Below, one piece after another: positions 45,619 to 55,400 of a stretch of DNA of 64,000 nt. Source of the DNA: an uncultured Saprospiraceae bacterium (GTDB taxonomy: Bacteria > Bacteroidota > Bacteroidia > Chitinophagales > Saprospiraceae). The stretch lies in assembly GCA_937997635.1 (NCBI GenBank), contig CALLFA010000086.1, positions 1-64,000 on the forward strand. Reading direction: 5' to 3'. A program made the position numbers and the translations under genes. The notes beneath the pieces were generated by a model that saw nothing but the letters and a program-made list of their open reading frames with translations, made no database searches and had not been told where the DNA came from. Numbering within the stretch: the first letter of the stretch is position 1; every line of letters begins with the position of its first letter.

Positions 45619-46179
45619 TTAGAGACTTTTAATGATGTCTTCAGCATATTTAAATGCCGTTGTCGCATTACTCTCAAACGCTTCTCGAGGGATTACTTTT
45701 TGAATGATTCCATCTGCATCAATCAAAAATAGCCGACCCAAACCCAAGTCGCCTCCGAAAGCAGCTTCGCCTAAAACCTTACCATGTGGGATAATAGGAA
45801 AATCTATTGGATAAGAACGTCTAAAATCCAAGAGCTCTGTTTTACTTTCTTCTGCAAGTGAGATAACTTGAAGATCATCTCGATATCGGCTTTGCAAAAG
45901 ATTTAGCTGATCAATTTGACTTGTACTAATCGCATCAGTTGTGCTCCAAAACCAAATAATGAGATTTTTACCTTTATAATCACCCAAAAATTGTTCAGTA
46001 CCTAAAATATCTGTTGCCAAAAATGGAGCCGCCTCAGTATTTTCTAATGACGCAATCAAGTCCTTGGTAGGTGGAGTAAATGCATCAAATTCTACAAGAA
46101 AATAGCCTTTTTCGTTTTGGCTTATTAGCTTCAAAGAGATCAATAAGCATATGCCACAAGACAAAAGTAAACGTTTCAT
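45619..46179 (-). CDS. Thioredoxin-fold secreted protein without catalytic cysteines
   Basis: A 186-residue protein from the ATG at 46179 (MKRLLLSCGICLLISLKLIS signal peptide). The fold matches AhpC/TlpA: APFLATDILGTEQFLGDYKGKNLIIWFWSTTDAIS aligns with the WxxTCxPC region but both Cys are missing. A GLGRLFLIDADGIIQKV strand is conserved. It cannot be a redox enzyme as usual; it may bind thiols or act as a partner. The ORF-track start adds 21 residues without a signal. Confidence 0.7.
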   Translation of the reverse strand: MKRLLLSCGICLLISLKLISQNEKGYFLVEFDAFTPPTKDLIASLENTEAAPFLATDILGTEQFLGDYKGKNLIIWFWSTTDAISTSQIDQLNLLQSRYRDDLQVISLAEESKTELLDFRRSYPIDFPIIPHGKVLGEAAFGGDLGLGRLFLIDADGIIQKVIPREAFESNATTAFKYAEDIIKSL

Positions 46180-46307
46180 ACAGTGTTCGAGGTTTAAGAC
46201 GCCAATATCAGACAACTTTCTGACAAAGGAAACTGTACTCAAGTTAATGTTTAGTCAAAAAATTGAAGACATTCTGGTTTTCAACTGACAAATCAAGTTT
46301 AAGGGAG

Positions 46308-46315
46308 TACATTTG
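46308..46315 (+). promoter_or_regulatory. Candidate -7 element of queE
   Basis: TACATTTG matches TAnnTTTG and lies 10 bases before the queE ATG. No clear -33 TTG is seen. The transcript would have almost no leader. Confidence 0.4.
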
Positions 46316-46325
46316 TGCCTGATTT

Positions 46326-46952
46326 ATGTACGCTGTAAAAGAGATATACTATACAATCCAAGGAGAGGGATTCCATACTGGAAGACCAGCTGTGTTTTGC
46401 AGATTCAGTGGATGCAATCTATGGTCAGGTAGAGAAGAAGATCGTCACAAAGCAATCTGCAAATTCTGTGATACAGACTTTTGGGGTACAGATGGTGTAC
46501 ATGGTGGCAAATATAATGCTGGCGAAATTGCCCGTATTTGTTCAGAACTGTGGCCGGATGTGCAAGCTAATAAACTAGTTGTTTGTACGGGCGGCGAACC
46601 AGCTTTGCAAATGGACGACACATTCGTAAAAGCACTTCATGAGGCAGACTTTGAGATAGCAATCGAGACCAATGGCACACTTGAATTGCCATATGGAATT
46701 GATTGGGTTTGTGTGTCTCCAAAGGCCAATACGGATATCGTTGTACAAAACGGAAATGAATTAAAGTTGATTTATCCACAACAAGGTATTTCTCCTCAAG
46801 AGTTGGAAGCATTTGATTTCGAACACTTTTACCTACAGCCTATGGATAATCCGGCTTTATCTGAAAACAGAATTAAAACCATCAATTACTGTAAGAACAA
46901 CCCTAAATGGAAATTGAGTTTGCAAATTCACAAAGTGCTCAATATTCCTTAA
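46326..46952 (+). CDS. queE: 7-carboxy-7-deazaguanine synthase
   Basis: A 208-residue radical SAM enzyme of the queuosine/preQ pathway. The iron-sulfur cysteines are in SGCNLWSGREEDRHKAICKFCDTDF, i.e. C-x14-C-x2-C as in the enterobacterial type, with IQGEGFHTGRP upstream and VVCTGGEPALQMD downstream. It rearranges 6-carboxytetrahydropterin. No queC/queD neighbours are in this window; it stands alone in front of a convergent protease gene. Confidence 0.93.
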   Translation: MYAVKEIYYTIQGEGFHTGRPAVFCRFSGCNLWSGREEDRHKAICKFCDTDFWGTDGVHGGKYNAGEIARICSELWPDVQANKLVVCTGGEPALQMDDTFVKALHEADFEIAIETNGTLELPYGIDWVCVSPKANTDIVVQNGNELKLIYPQQGISPQELEAFDFEHFYLQPMDNPALSENRIKTINYCKNNPKWKLSLQIHKVLNIP

Positions 46953-47071
46953 TGAAAAGTAAATAGATCTTCATCATCTCTTTCTTATATAGAATAGCTC
47001 TTAGATAAAACCAATAGACCAAATACCCAACCAAAATCAATCTGACTATTGCGCTTATTTAGATTACTACC

Positions 47072-48586
47072 TTACAAAGTACATCCATTTATAAGACCAT
47101 TAAAAATAGCACCAGCTTCAATTTCAAATTCAGGATTTAATTGAATAAAAGTCCCAGCTTCAAATCGGACATCAGCATTCGACTCTATAATGACGTCAGT
47201 AGTTGTTATCTCATTTACTGTGAAATATTGATCTGCATTACCTCCTTGAAAAGTTGTATTATTTATCTGTTCGTTATCTCGACATTGATTGTACATCCAT
47301 TCAATACATTCGACATCTAGGTTTCTAATGCCAAAATCTGGAACGTTGTTTACAAAATCGCTATTGCATAAGCTACCATTCATCAATGCCGTGCAAGAGC
47401 CTCCTATATGATCCAAATTATAACTATGTAACAATTCATGTATGATCAACGCTGTATATTGATAACCTGAAAGACAACCAGCATCACTATTTAAAAATAT
47501 ATACGAGGATTTGGCTTCGAGCCATTGATTGCCGCATTGGTCAGTGATGCAGGGTATTTTAGCAAAAGTACCACCTGTGCCTACAATGCCGTTGCAAGAT
47601 GGTGAAAGATCAGCAAGTTCATCACAAGGGTCATCAAAATATACCCATATCACGGGTAGATCATTGGGATTACAAATATTATTCGTCACGGTAGCGACTT
47701 CTGAACAACCCGTTGTGTTACAATCCTGGACAAGTGGTGATGCCAGACTAATGGAAATACCATCTATATTATTCAATGTCTGTATTGCATCTTCCAAATA
47801 TGTGAATTCTAAACTAGTCGATGGATCATCAGATGCCGTATTCGCTACTTTTATTTCAAGATGAGTATTAGAAGGATACTTTGCTGGAGAAAGTGCACCA
47901 GCTGATATATTACAAAACGTATTTAGATTAAAAGGGTCACCTATTAATGTTGTGCAATGAGCTGGTATTGCACAGGAGCTTGTCTTGTTAACAGCTATTT
48001 GCTGTATACGATTAGTTGAATAATCGAACGATTTAAATCCGGCTTTTTTGTAAGCAATTTTATTTGATTTTAATTGCTGTCTAAACTGATTGCTTTTATA
48101 TGAACCAAGTAATGATTCATCAATGTCTCCCATAAAACATAGATCTAGAATTTTTTCTGTTCTTGCCAATATCAATTCTCCATCTTTCTCTATTTCTTGA
48201 AAAACAGACAAGGCTTGTAGTCTTGGCCTGTAATATCCCTTTCCATCCTTAAAAAGAAACAGCAGATATTTTTCTCCAATGGCAAAATTGACATCCCCGC
48301 TCACACTCAACCATTCTGAAGCAGTCTGCGTACTTGCTTCTTTGATAAGAATTGTAGAATTTTTGTTTACCGCTCCTTTAAATGACTCTAGCACCCTAAA
48401 CTTATTAATCGTGCCAAAGTCGTCGTGATGAGCCTTCACTTCTCCAAACACCACGAATTCTGAATGTTGAAATAATTCATTGATGTCTTTGGGTGGAATT
48501 ATTGTAGTCGCCAAATTGACATTACAAAAACTCAAAAACGTTAAAAGTGTTAAACATCCGCGACTACACATCGAAAATACCGTCAT
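47072..48586 (-). CDS. Secreted metzincin-like zinc protease with shared C-terminal module
   Basis: A 504-residue secreted protein. After the signal peptide comes a beta-rich N-terminal domain (about 30-130), then a protease domain with zinc site HELLHSYNLDH (HExxHxxxxxH, Asn where Gly is usual) and a Met-turn candidate TALMNG, then a C-terminal module of about 60 residues (GTFIQLNPEFEIEAGAIF ... C). That module recurs in the next two genes. Probably exported by T9SS; the module could be its sorting signal (inference). Confidence 0.78.
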   Translation of the reverse strand: MTVFSMCSRGCLTLLTFLSFCNVNLATTIIPPKDINELFQHSEFVVFGEVKAHHDDFGTINKFRVLESFKGAVNKNSTILIKEASTQTASEWLSVSGDVNFAIGEKYLLFLFKDGKGYYRPRLQALSVFQEIEKDGELILARTEKILDLCFMGDIDESLLGSYKSNQFRQQLKSNKIAYKKAGFKSFDYSTNRIQQIAVNKTSSCAIPAHCTTLIGDPFNLNTFCNISAGALSPAKYPSNTHLEIKVANTASDDPSTSLEFTYLEDAIQTLNNIDGISISLASPLVQDCNTTGCSEVATVTNNICNPNDLPVIWVYFDDPCDELADLSPSCNGIVGTGGTFAKIPCITDQCGNQWLEAKSSYIFLNSDAGCLSGYQYTALIIHELLHSYNLDHIGGSCTALMNGSLCNSDFVNNVPDFGIRNLDVECIEWMYNQCRDNEQINNTTFQGGNADQYFTVNEITTTDVIIESNADVRFEAGTFIQLNPEFEIEAGAIFNGLINGCTL

Positions 48587-48651
48587 AATTACGTAGAATA
48601 AAAAAACATTTAAAAAAGGGTGTAGATTCGGGGCATCAAAAATTGCGTACC

Positions 48652-49989
48652 GTGAAAATTAGAAATCTCTTATTGGTAGTAACAATTTCCGCTATAAGTG
48701 TACAAATGTATGCTCAATTATCTTTACGCACAAGTCTACAGTCTGAATGGAAAGACAGTACAGATTTAAATTTAGGCTATAATGACGTTTGGGGTTATGT
48801 CGCACCTAACGGAGATGAGTACGCGATTATTGGTTCTCGCACGAAGGTAAATTTCGTCAATATTACAGACCCAACCAATCCTTTCAGTGTCACCAAACAT
48901 GTGGGAGGAAGCAATACGATTTGGAGAGATATCAAAACCTACAAACAATACGCCTACAGTGTATGTGATGTATGTACTGAAGGCTTACTTGTTTTCGATT
49001 TATCAACATTACCCAATACAGCGACACATGTCAATCAGATTACGACAGACTTTGAGCGGGCACATAATATTTTTATTGAAGGAGATAGATTGTATGTTGT
49101 TGGTATGGTTGGCAATGATGATTTATTGATTTACGATTTATCTGTTGATCCTGTTAGCCCTACACTTTTAGCAACTGTTGACTTGGATATTATTTTAGAT
49201 ACGGGGGTTGACATGTTGTATATACATGATATATATGTTCGAAATGATATTGCATACGCATCACATGGGAATCCGGGCTATTTTATATGGGATGTATCAG
49301 ATCCACAAAACATTTCTCTCATTGCTGAAAATGCTTTTGGTGGTTATAATCACAGCAGTTGGCTGAGTGAAGATGGCGAATATGCGTATGTCGCTGAAGA
49401 AGTACCAAGAGGATTGCCTATGCAGTTAGTAGATCTGCGGGATATGACCAATGGTAATATCAACAGTATATCTACCTTTCATGATAACCTTGCTCCTATT
49501 GGTCCAAATAATGAGAGAGTAACCCAACATAATCCATTTGTCAAAGACGACCTTCTCTACATATCAAATTACGAAGATGGGTTGAAAATATACGACATTG
49601 AAATTCCCGATAATCCCGTCCTATTTGCATATTACGATACTTATCCAGACGACAATCTCGCTGGTCAATATAGTGGCTATAATGGTGCTTGGGGGACTTA
49701 CCCTTTCTTACCATCCGGTAATATTTTAGTCTCTGACAGAACCTATGGATTGCAGGTTATTGTACTAGATTACAAAGAGTGTGCTGGTGTTGCAAAAGTG
49801 ATTGGTCATATTACATCTAGCGAAAATGAGAGCTACTCTTGTTGCATCATCACAAGTACGTCCTCTTCTTCTATCAGCGGTAATGTAGATTCTGAATATA
49901 CTGCGGGTCAATACGTTACTTTGGGCAATAACTTTGAAATAACTTTAGGGTCAAATGTTCTATTTGACATTGAATCATGTGAAAACTGA
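48652..49989 (+). CDS. Choice-of-anchor B family protein with LVIVD-like repeats
   Basis: A 445-residue secreted protein. The signal peptide (KIRNLLLVVTISAISVQMYAQ) supports the GTG start at 48652. The body is a predicted beta-propeller: DVWGYVAPNGDEYAIIGSR, FVNITDPTNPF, TIWRDIKTYKQYAYSVCD, LLIYDLSVDPVSP and HDIYVRNDIAYASHG are family repeats. The last 60 residues form the shared C-terminal module (TAGQYVTLGNNFEITLGSNV). It is divergent from the metzincin gene with about 65 bp between start codons. Confidence 0.85.
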   Translation: MKIRNLLLVVTISAISVQMYAQLSLRTSLQSEWKDSTDLNLGYNDVWGYVAPNGDEYAIIGSRTKVNFVNITDPTNPFSVTKHVGGSNTIWRDIKTYKQYAYSVCDVCTEGLLVFDLSTLPNTATHVNQITTDFERAHNIFIEGDRLYVVGMVGNDDLLIYDLSVDPVSPTLLATVDLDIILDTGVDMLYIHDIYVRNDIAYASHGNPGYFIWDVSDPQNISLIAENAFGGYNHSSWLSEDGEYAYVAEEVPRGLPMQLVDLRDMTNGNINSISTFHDNLAPIGPNNERVTQHNPFVKDDLLYISNYEDGLKIYDIEIPDNPVLFAYYDTYPDDNLAGQYSGYNGAWGTYPFLPSGNILVSDRTYGLQVIVLDYKECAGVAKVIGHITSSENESYSCCIITSTSSSSISGNVDSEYTAGQYVTLGNNFEITLGSNVLFDIESCEN

Positions 49990-50057
49990 CACTTTTATGT
50001 GAGCTTCCACATTGTTTATTTAAAGTCGTATACTTGTGTTACATCTAACATTCAATT

Positions 50058-51599
50058 ATGCGGATTTTTCTATTTGTCTTAACACTATTTCTATCGACTA
50101 TCTCATATGCTCAATTAATCCAAACGGTTAATTTGCTTGGCACCTATGATCCTCCTACTAGCGATTTGCCACAATCTGGAGGTGTACAGTTTAATGATGT
50201 ATGGGGCTATACCAGTCCAGCTGGAAGAGAAATAGCAATTCTTGGAAATGTCAGTTATGTGGTTTTTGTTGATGTGACAGATCCTACAAATCCAACGGAA
50301 ATCCATAGGCATGCGCCTGGGAATACGTCTATTTGGCGTGATTTCAAAACCTACAAACAATATGTCTATGGTGTCAGCGATCAATTTGGTGCTACTGAAG
50401 GTCTGCAGATTTATGACCTTAGTAATTTGGATTGCGGTGGAGAAATTATAAATCTGGGTGGCATCACAGATCAATTTGAAACGTCACACAACATCTTTAT
50501 AGACGAACCAAACCACAGATTGTATGTCGTTGGTCTAAGACAATTTACAGATGTTTATGTGTACGATCTGGAGCCGGACCCTACAAATCCAGTCTTATTA
50601 GCTAATGTGAATTTTAATGCAGCGATAGCTAGCAGTGAAGGCTTATATGTTCATGACATTTATGTTAGAGATAACATTGCATATTGTTCACATGAATTTA
50701 CTGGTTTATATATTTGGGACATGACAGACCTTAGCAATCCAAATAACCCGCCTTCGAATGGTGGCAGTTCAATACAGCTATTAGCTACAGATGACTATGG
50801 AGGGTATAATCACAGTTCCTGGGTCACAGAAGATGGTCAATTCGCAATAACCGCAGAAGAAATCCCTGCTGGTAGAGAATTAATCTCCGTTGACATTTCT
50901 CAAATGACAAGTGGTAATATTTTTGATGTCGACATGTTTTCTCATAGCTTAGAACCTGTGGGAAGACCTACACCACACAATCCGTATATCAGAAACGACT
51001 TTTTATTTATTTCCTACTACGAAGACGGATTTAAAGTTTTTGATTTCAGTGACCCAACAGCACCTACCCTGTATGGGAATTATGACACATATCCACTCAA
51101 TCAAGGAGGCTATTCAGGTACTGAAGGTGCGTGGGGTTGTTATCCATTCTTCCCATCTGGTAATGTACTTATCTCTGACATCACCTTTGGTCTCCATGTT
51201 TTTCAAGTCACTGGGGTTGAAACTTGTGCAGACGGCATTTTGAATCAGGATGAGACGGGTGTGGACTGTGGTGGTAAATATTGTTTGCCATGCGATACAT
51301 GTTTTGATGGCATACAAAATCAGGATGAGACTGGTATAGACTGTGGAGGCTCGATTTGCTGTGCCACATGTCCACCACCATCTGCAGTTGATTGTGATGA
51401 TGTCAGTCTCACTATCACAAGCGACATTACTACTGACAGAGATGAGTATTATTCAGATTTTGTAGTCACATCAGGTGTCGTTATTCACCAATCACCATTT
51501 GATGCCAAATTCCACGCAGGTAATTTTTTACAAGTGAATCCTGGTTTTGAAGTACTGCAAGGTGCACAATTGTTGTTGGCAATTGAAAGATGTCAATAA
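50058..51599 (+). CDS. Choice-of-anchor B family protein with two Cys-rich repeats
   Basis: A 513-residue paralogue of the previous gene with the same signal-plus-propeller layout (DVWGYTSPAGREIAILG, TSIWRDFKTYKQYVYGV). Two extra units of the type CADGILNQDETGVDCGG and CFDGIQNQDETGIDCGG, probably disulfide- or calcium-stabilised, come before the C-terminal module (HAGNFLQVNPGFEVLQGAQL). It lies 68 bp downstream and in the same direction; the pair looks like a tandem duplication with divergence. Confidence 0.85.
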   Translation: MRIFLFVLTLFLSTISYAQLIQTVNLLGTYDPPTSDLPQSGGVQFNDVWGYTSPAGREIAILGNVSYVVFVDVTDPTNPTEIHRHAPGNTSIWRDFKTYKQYVYGVSDQFGATEGLQIYDLSNLDCGGEIINLGGITDQFETSHNIFIDEPNHRLYVVGLRQFTDVYVYDLEPDPTNPVLLANVNFNAAIASSEGLYVHDIYVRDNIAYCSHEFTGLYIWDMTDLSNPNNPPSNGGSSIQLLATDDYGGYNHSSWVTEDGQFAITAEEIPAGRELISVDISQMTSGNIFDVDMFSHSLEPVGRPTPHNPYIRNDFLFISYYEDGFKVFDFSDPTAPTLYGNYDTYPLNQGGYSGTEGAWGCYPFFPSGNVLISDITFGLHVFQVTGVETCADGILNQDETGVDCGGKYCLPCDTCFDGIQNQDETGIDCGGSICCATCPPPSAVDCDDVSLTITSDITTDRDEYYSDFVVTSGVVIHQSPFDAKFHAGNFLQVNPGFEVLQGAQLLLAIERCQ

Positions 51600-51666
51600 G
51601 CCAATATGTAATATAGCTTACTTGTTTTTTCAAATATGTGTTTTAACTTTATGTAAAATTTCAAAA

Positions 51667-52287
51667 ATGAAAAACCTCAGGTTATTACTATCACTCGTAT
51701 GTATGTTACTTGTGCAGCTGACATTTGCGAGTCACGACGAAGATCTAGATGGTGATCTTTCTAATGATCCGATGAATCCAACTGTTATAAATGTAGTAAA
51801 TGGTTCAAATGAGGTATGTGCAGCTTCTCTAGCACCAGATACGGATTTTTTTACAATTACAGTTCCAGCTGGAGCGACATTGGATGAAATCGAGCTGACG
51901 AGTTTTAATTCTGCTGGTGTCGGGTTTTTAGGTTTCGCTTCAGGTACGACCATTGATCCGAATGCAGGAATACCAGGATTACTAGGATGGACACATTTGG
52001 GTAATGCACAAGGTCCACAATTGGCAGAATTGGGGGCTAATGGTGGAATTGGCTTTACTAGCCCATTAGGCCCTGGTGATTATACATTTTGGACACAAGA
52101 AACATCACCTGTCAATTCGACTAGCTATTGCCTAGATTTTCAGCTAACCATTCCTCCACCACCTGTTACAGCTATTCCTACTATGGGTGAATGGGGTTTG
52201 ATGATCCTCGGATTATTGATGTTGATATTAGGAGTAACCCAGATAAGAAGTGTTAATAGACACAAGAGCTTACCAGAGACAGTATAA
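51667..52287 (+). CDS. IPTL-CTERM sorting-domain protein
   Basis: A 206-residue secreted protein. Signal peptide LLLSLVCMLLVQLTFA follows the ATG at 51667; the ORF-track start lies in the upstream gene. The mature part is a small beta-rich domain with pre-peptidase-like features (ALAPDTDFFTITVPAGATLDEIEL, DYTFWTQETSP). The C-terminus has AIPTMGEWGLMILGLLMLILG, then a basic tail RSVNRHKS, matching the IPTL-CTERM sorting signal. The protein would be anchored or processed at the membrane. No sortase-like partner is in this window. Confidence 0.85.
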   Translation: MKNLRLLLSLVCMLLVQLTFASHDEDLDGDLSNDPMNPTVINVVNGSNEVCAASLAPDTDFFTITVPAGATLDEIELTSFNSAGVGFLGFASGTTIDPNAGIPGLLGWTHLGNAQGPQLAELGANGGIGFTSPLGPGDYTFWTQETSPVNSTSYCLDFQLTIPPPPVTAIPTMGEWGLMILGLLMLILGVTQIRSVNRHKSLPETV

Positions 52288-52406
52288 GCAGTAAATTCTT
52301 TGTTTGGTTTCACAACACACTGACTAAAAGTTGATCAGCTTTTGGCTTGAGATGAATACGCCTTCTCGAAAGATTCGCCCTTAAATCTCATTTACAAAGT
52401 GTCCAT

Positions 52407-55400
52407 TCAAACTAGTGGAATCTCTACAGTGGTATACGATTCAATCAATGTTTTGTACAAAGGATTTAATTCGAGTAGTTCTCTATTGCCTAGTAAAATA
52501 ATTTGCTCTCTTGCTCGAGTCAAGGCCACATTTAATTTTCTATCCACACCTTCAGAACTCAAGACACTTAAATTTCTCAACTGAATCGAGTGATTCAGGC
52601 ACAACGAAATGATAATAACATCTTTTGCTCCTCCTTGATATCGCTCTACGGTGTCAATGGTGATTTCTGATAGATCTATACCTGAAGCCAACATGTGTTC
52701 TCTAATATTTGCTATTTGTGCCCTGTAAGGTGTAATGATACCAATGGATTGTTGTTCATTTCTTAAGGCATTTCTCTCTTGTATCTGCTTGACAATGATG
52801 GGGATTTTTCTTGCTTCATCACTGTTCATCTTAAAATTCATATCCTCTTCCTTAACTAAAGAAGGCACATAAATCAATCGTTTGCTTGACACCCAATTCT
52901 CTTCTTCCTTCGCATTTGTATGCATCGGTTTCTGTAGCCTATCGATATGAGGTAAGCACGTAAGTTCTTTATTATAAAAGTGTTGATTGGGAAACTGCAT
53001 GATGTCTTTATGCATTCTACCTTGTGCATTGAGTTGGCCGATTGCCCAATACCAATCGTGTTTGACACAAGTTAAGTATAATCTTTCGAAAAGAGAATTT
53101 GACATATTTTCAAATCCCAATTGTTGTAATTTTTCATCGTCGATTTGTGACTCCTCTTTTGATTGTTGGACAACTGCAGGCAATTGATAATGATCACCGA
53201 TGAGTATCGCTTTTCTAAATCTAGATAGAATGCCCAAAATAGTCGGTTCTAACAATTGAGATGCTTCATCAATGACGACCCGATCAAATTTGATCAAATT
53301 GAATAATTCAGGTTTTCCAATTATAGAGGCTACTGTACCAACAAACAGTCTTGTTTTTTGAAGCAACTGTACCATTTGTGATCGCCGTTCCATTTTTTCT
53401 GCTATCTCGATAAGCAAATTTGATTTATACTTAGGGTCAACAGAATATCTTGACCCAACTCTTATGAATTTGTGTTTATAGTCATCTGAAATTGCGCAGA
53501 TGGATTCGCAGATTTCATCAACTGCTTTATTGGTATAGGCAAGTAATAAAATGGTTTCGTTACTATTCGTATACAGATACTGCACTACCCTTCTGATCAT
53601 AAAACTGGTTTTGCCTGTACCAGGAGGACCCCACAATAAATAATAATCCTTTGCTGCTATGATCTCTTCAAAAATCTCTTGTTGTTGTTCAGTCAAATCT
53701 TGAAAGTCATCCAATTTGACATTATCGTGATTCCCAGGGCTTCTTCGACCCAACCATAAATCTTTTGTGGACTTATCTGTTTCTATGAATTCAAATAGGG
53801 ATCTGTACATCGAATGAAACCCATTGTCTAATCTGTCGTGTTCTATATGCCATATCGGATGCAAGCGGAATATCTCATGGTTATGTTGTCGACTTCTCAG
53901 TTTCACTTTAATGAGTTGATCATCCATCGCTAGGAGTGTTCCTTTTATGATTTGGTTGTACAAGGCGGCATCTTGTATCCCGTTCAAATCTGGATAAAGC
54001 ACTAAAATATCTCCAACCCGGAAATTAGATATGACTGCTGTCCTTGAGGTTTTTTTAAATAATAAAAATGGCTTGTCTTCATCGCTATCATTTTTCTGTA
54101 GTTCGAGATGATTTAATATATTGAATGCATCGACTTTTTCTGCAATACTATTTTGCCAAATGGACGATAAGCCATTTAGTCTTTCTTGATCTTTGACACC
54201 TATTTTAGACAGTCGTTGTTCTCTTGCGATAAATGCAGAAAAATGACTGAAATAGCTTTTCTCGATAGCATCTAAAGATTGATATACATTTTGAAAATGA
54301 GCAATGTCAGTTTTTGCGAAGCCCTTAAGTTTTGGAAATGCCTTTGCATTCAATGTCTCAAATAATTTACCGTTGTTTTGCTTTTCTTCTAATAGTAGCT
54401 GTTGAATGAGTAATTGATTACGCACACCAATTGCCTCTTTTTGCTGCTGGCTAATGTTTGGCGCATACCTCAAATGTTGATCATCAACCCCTGAATACAA
54501 AATAAAATTATTGAGTCTCAACTTATGTCCAAAACAAGAGTGAATCAGCAAATCGTATAAAAGTGTTTGATGATAATGACTATTATTCAGTCCATACTTA
54601 TTCGCTCTGTAAGGCTTCCCTCCTTTAAGTTCGACTATAGAGGCTTGCTTTGACTTTTTGTTGATGTGAAGTAAATCAAGTCTTCCTTGTATTCCATATT
54701 TTGGAGAGTAAAATGCAGGTTCAATGTAGATATGTTCTTTTCGAATATCATTCTTCGTGAACTCAATTTCTATTGTTTTTTTAATGTTGCGAAATTGTTT
54801 TTCAAGTTCCTTGATTAAATCCTTGATGGTTTTGTCATCAAATTGAGAAAGAGAAATTGGGTTGATGGTGAATATTCGCTTTTTCAAATCTTCAAAACTC
54901 AAGGCAGGATTATGCACCAACTCATCCAAAAAGAAATTCGCAATATTCCCTTTCATAATAGCAGCAGAGGGATAAACCGTCATGTATTTTCTGAGAAATT
55001 GATCTTGGCTCTCACTGCCATGCGGATGAAAACAGTTTGATATGGTTGTCACATCAATCAAAAATGAAGGTTCAAATACAAAAATTGATGGAATATATTC
55101 CCTGCTCTCCGTCACTTTAATTTGGTGTATGCACATTGGGATTGGGAGGTAATTCAACTTGTGCAATCTCAAGATAGATTCCGAGTACATGTCATTAAAT
55201 TCCATTTTATCCCAATAGACTGTCAATTCTTCATACGGCTCTTGTGCGCTGATGGCCTCCATGGTTTTTGCTTCTACATCAATAGCCAACACCAGTATAT
55301 TCAAGAATGGAATATATTCTTTAAAATTTTCTTGTCGTTGTACGAGATACGTCTGTCTATACGCTTTTTCCATTTCAATGTCCGATGGAATAGCAAAGAG

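Noticed and set aside
52326-52343. Near-perfect palindrome AAAAGTTGATCAGCTTTT between the IPTL-CTERM and helicase genes
   Set aside because: It has no loop and no T-run, and stands between converging genes; too short and AT-rich to claim a function.
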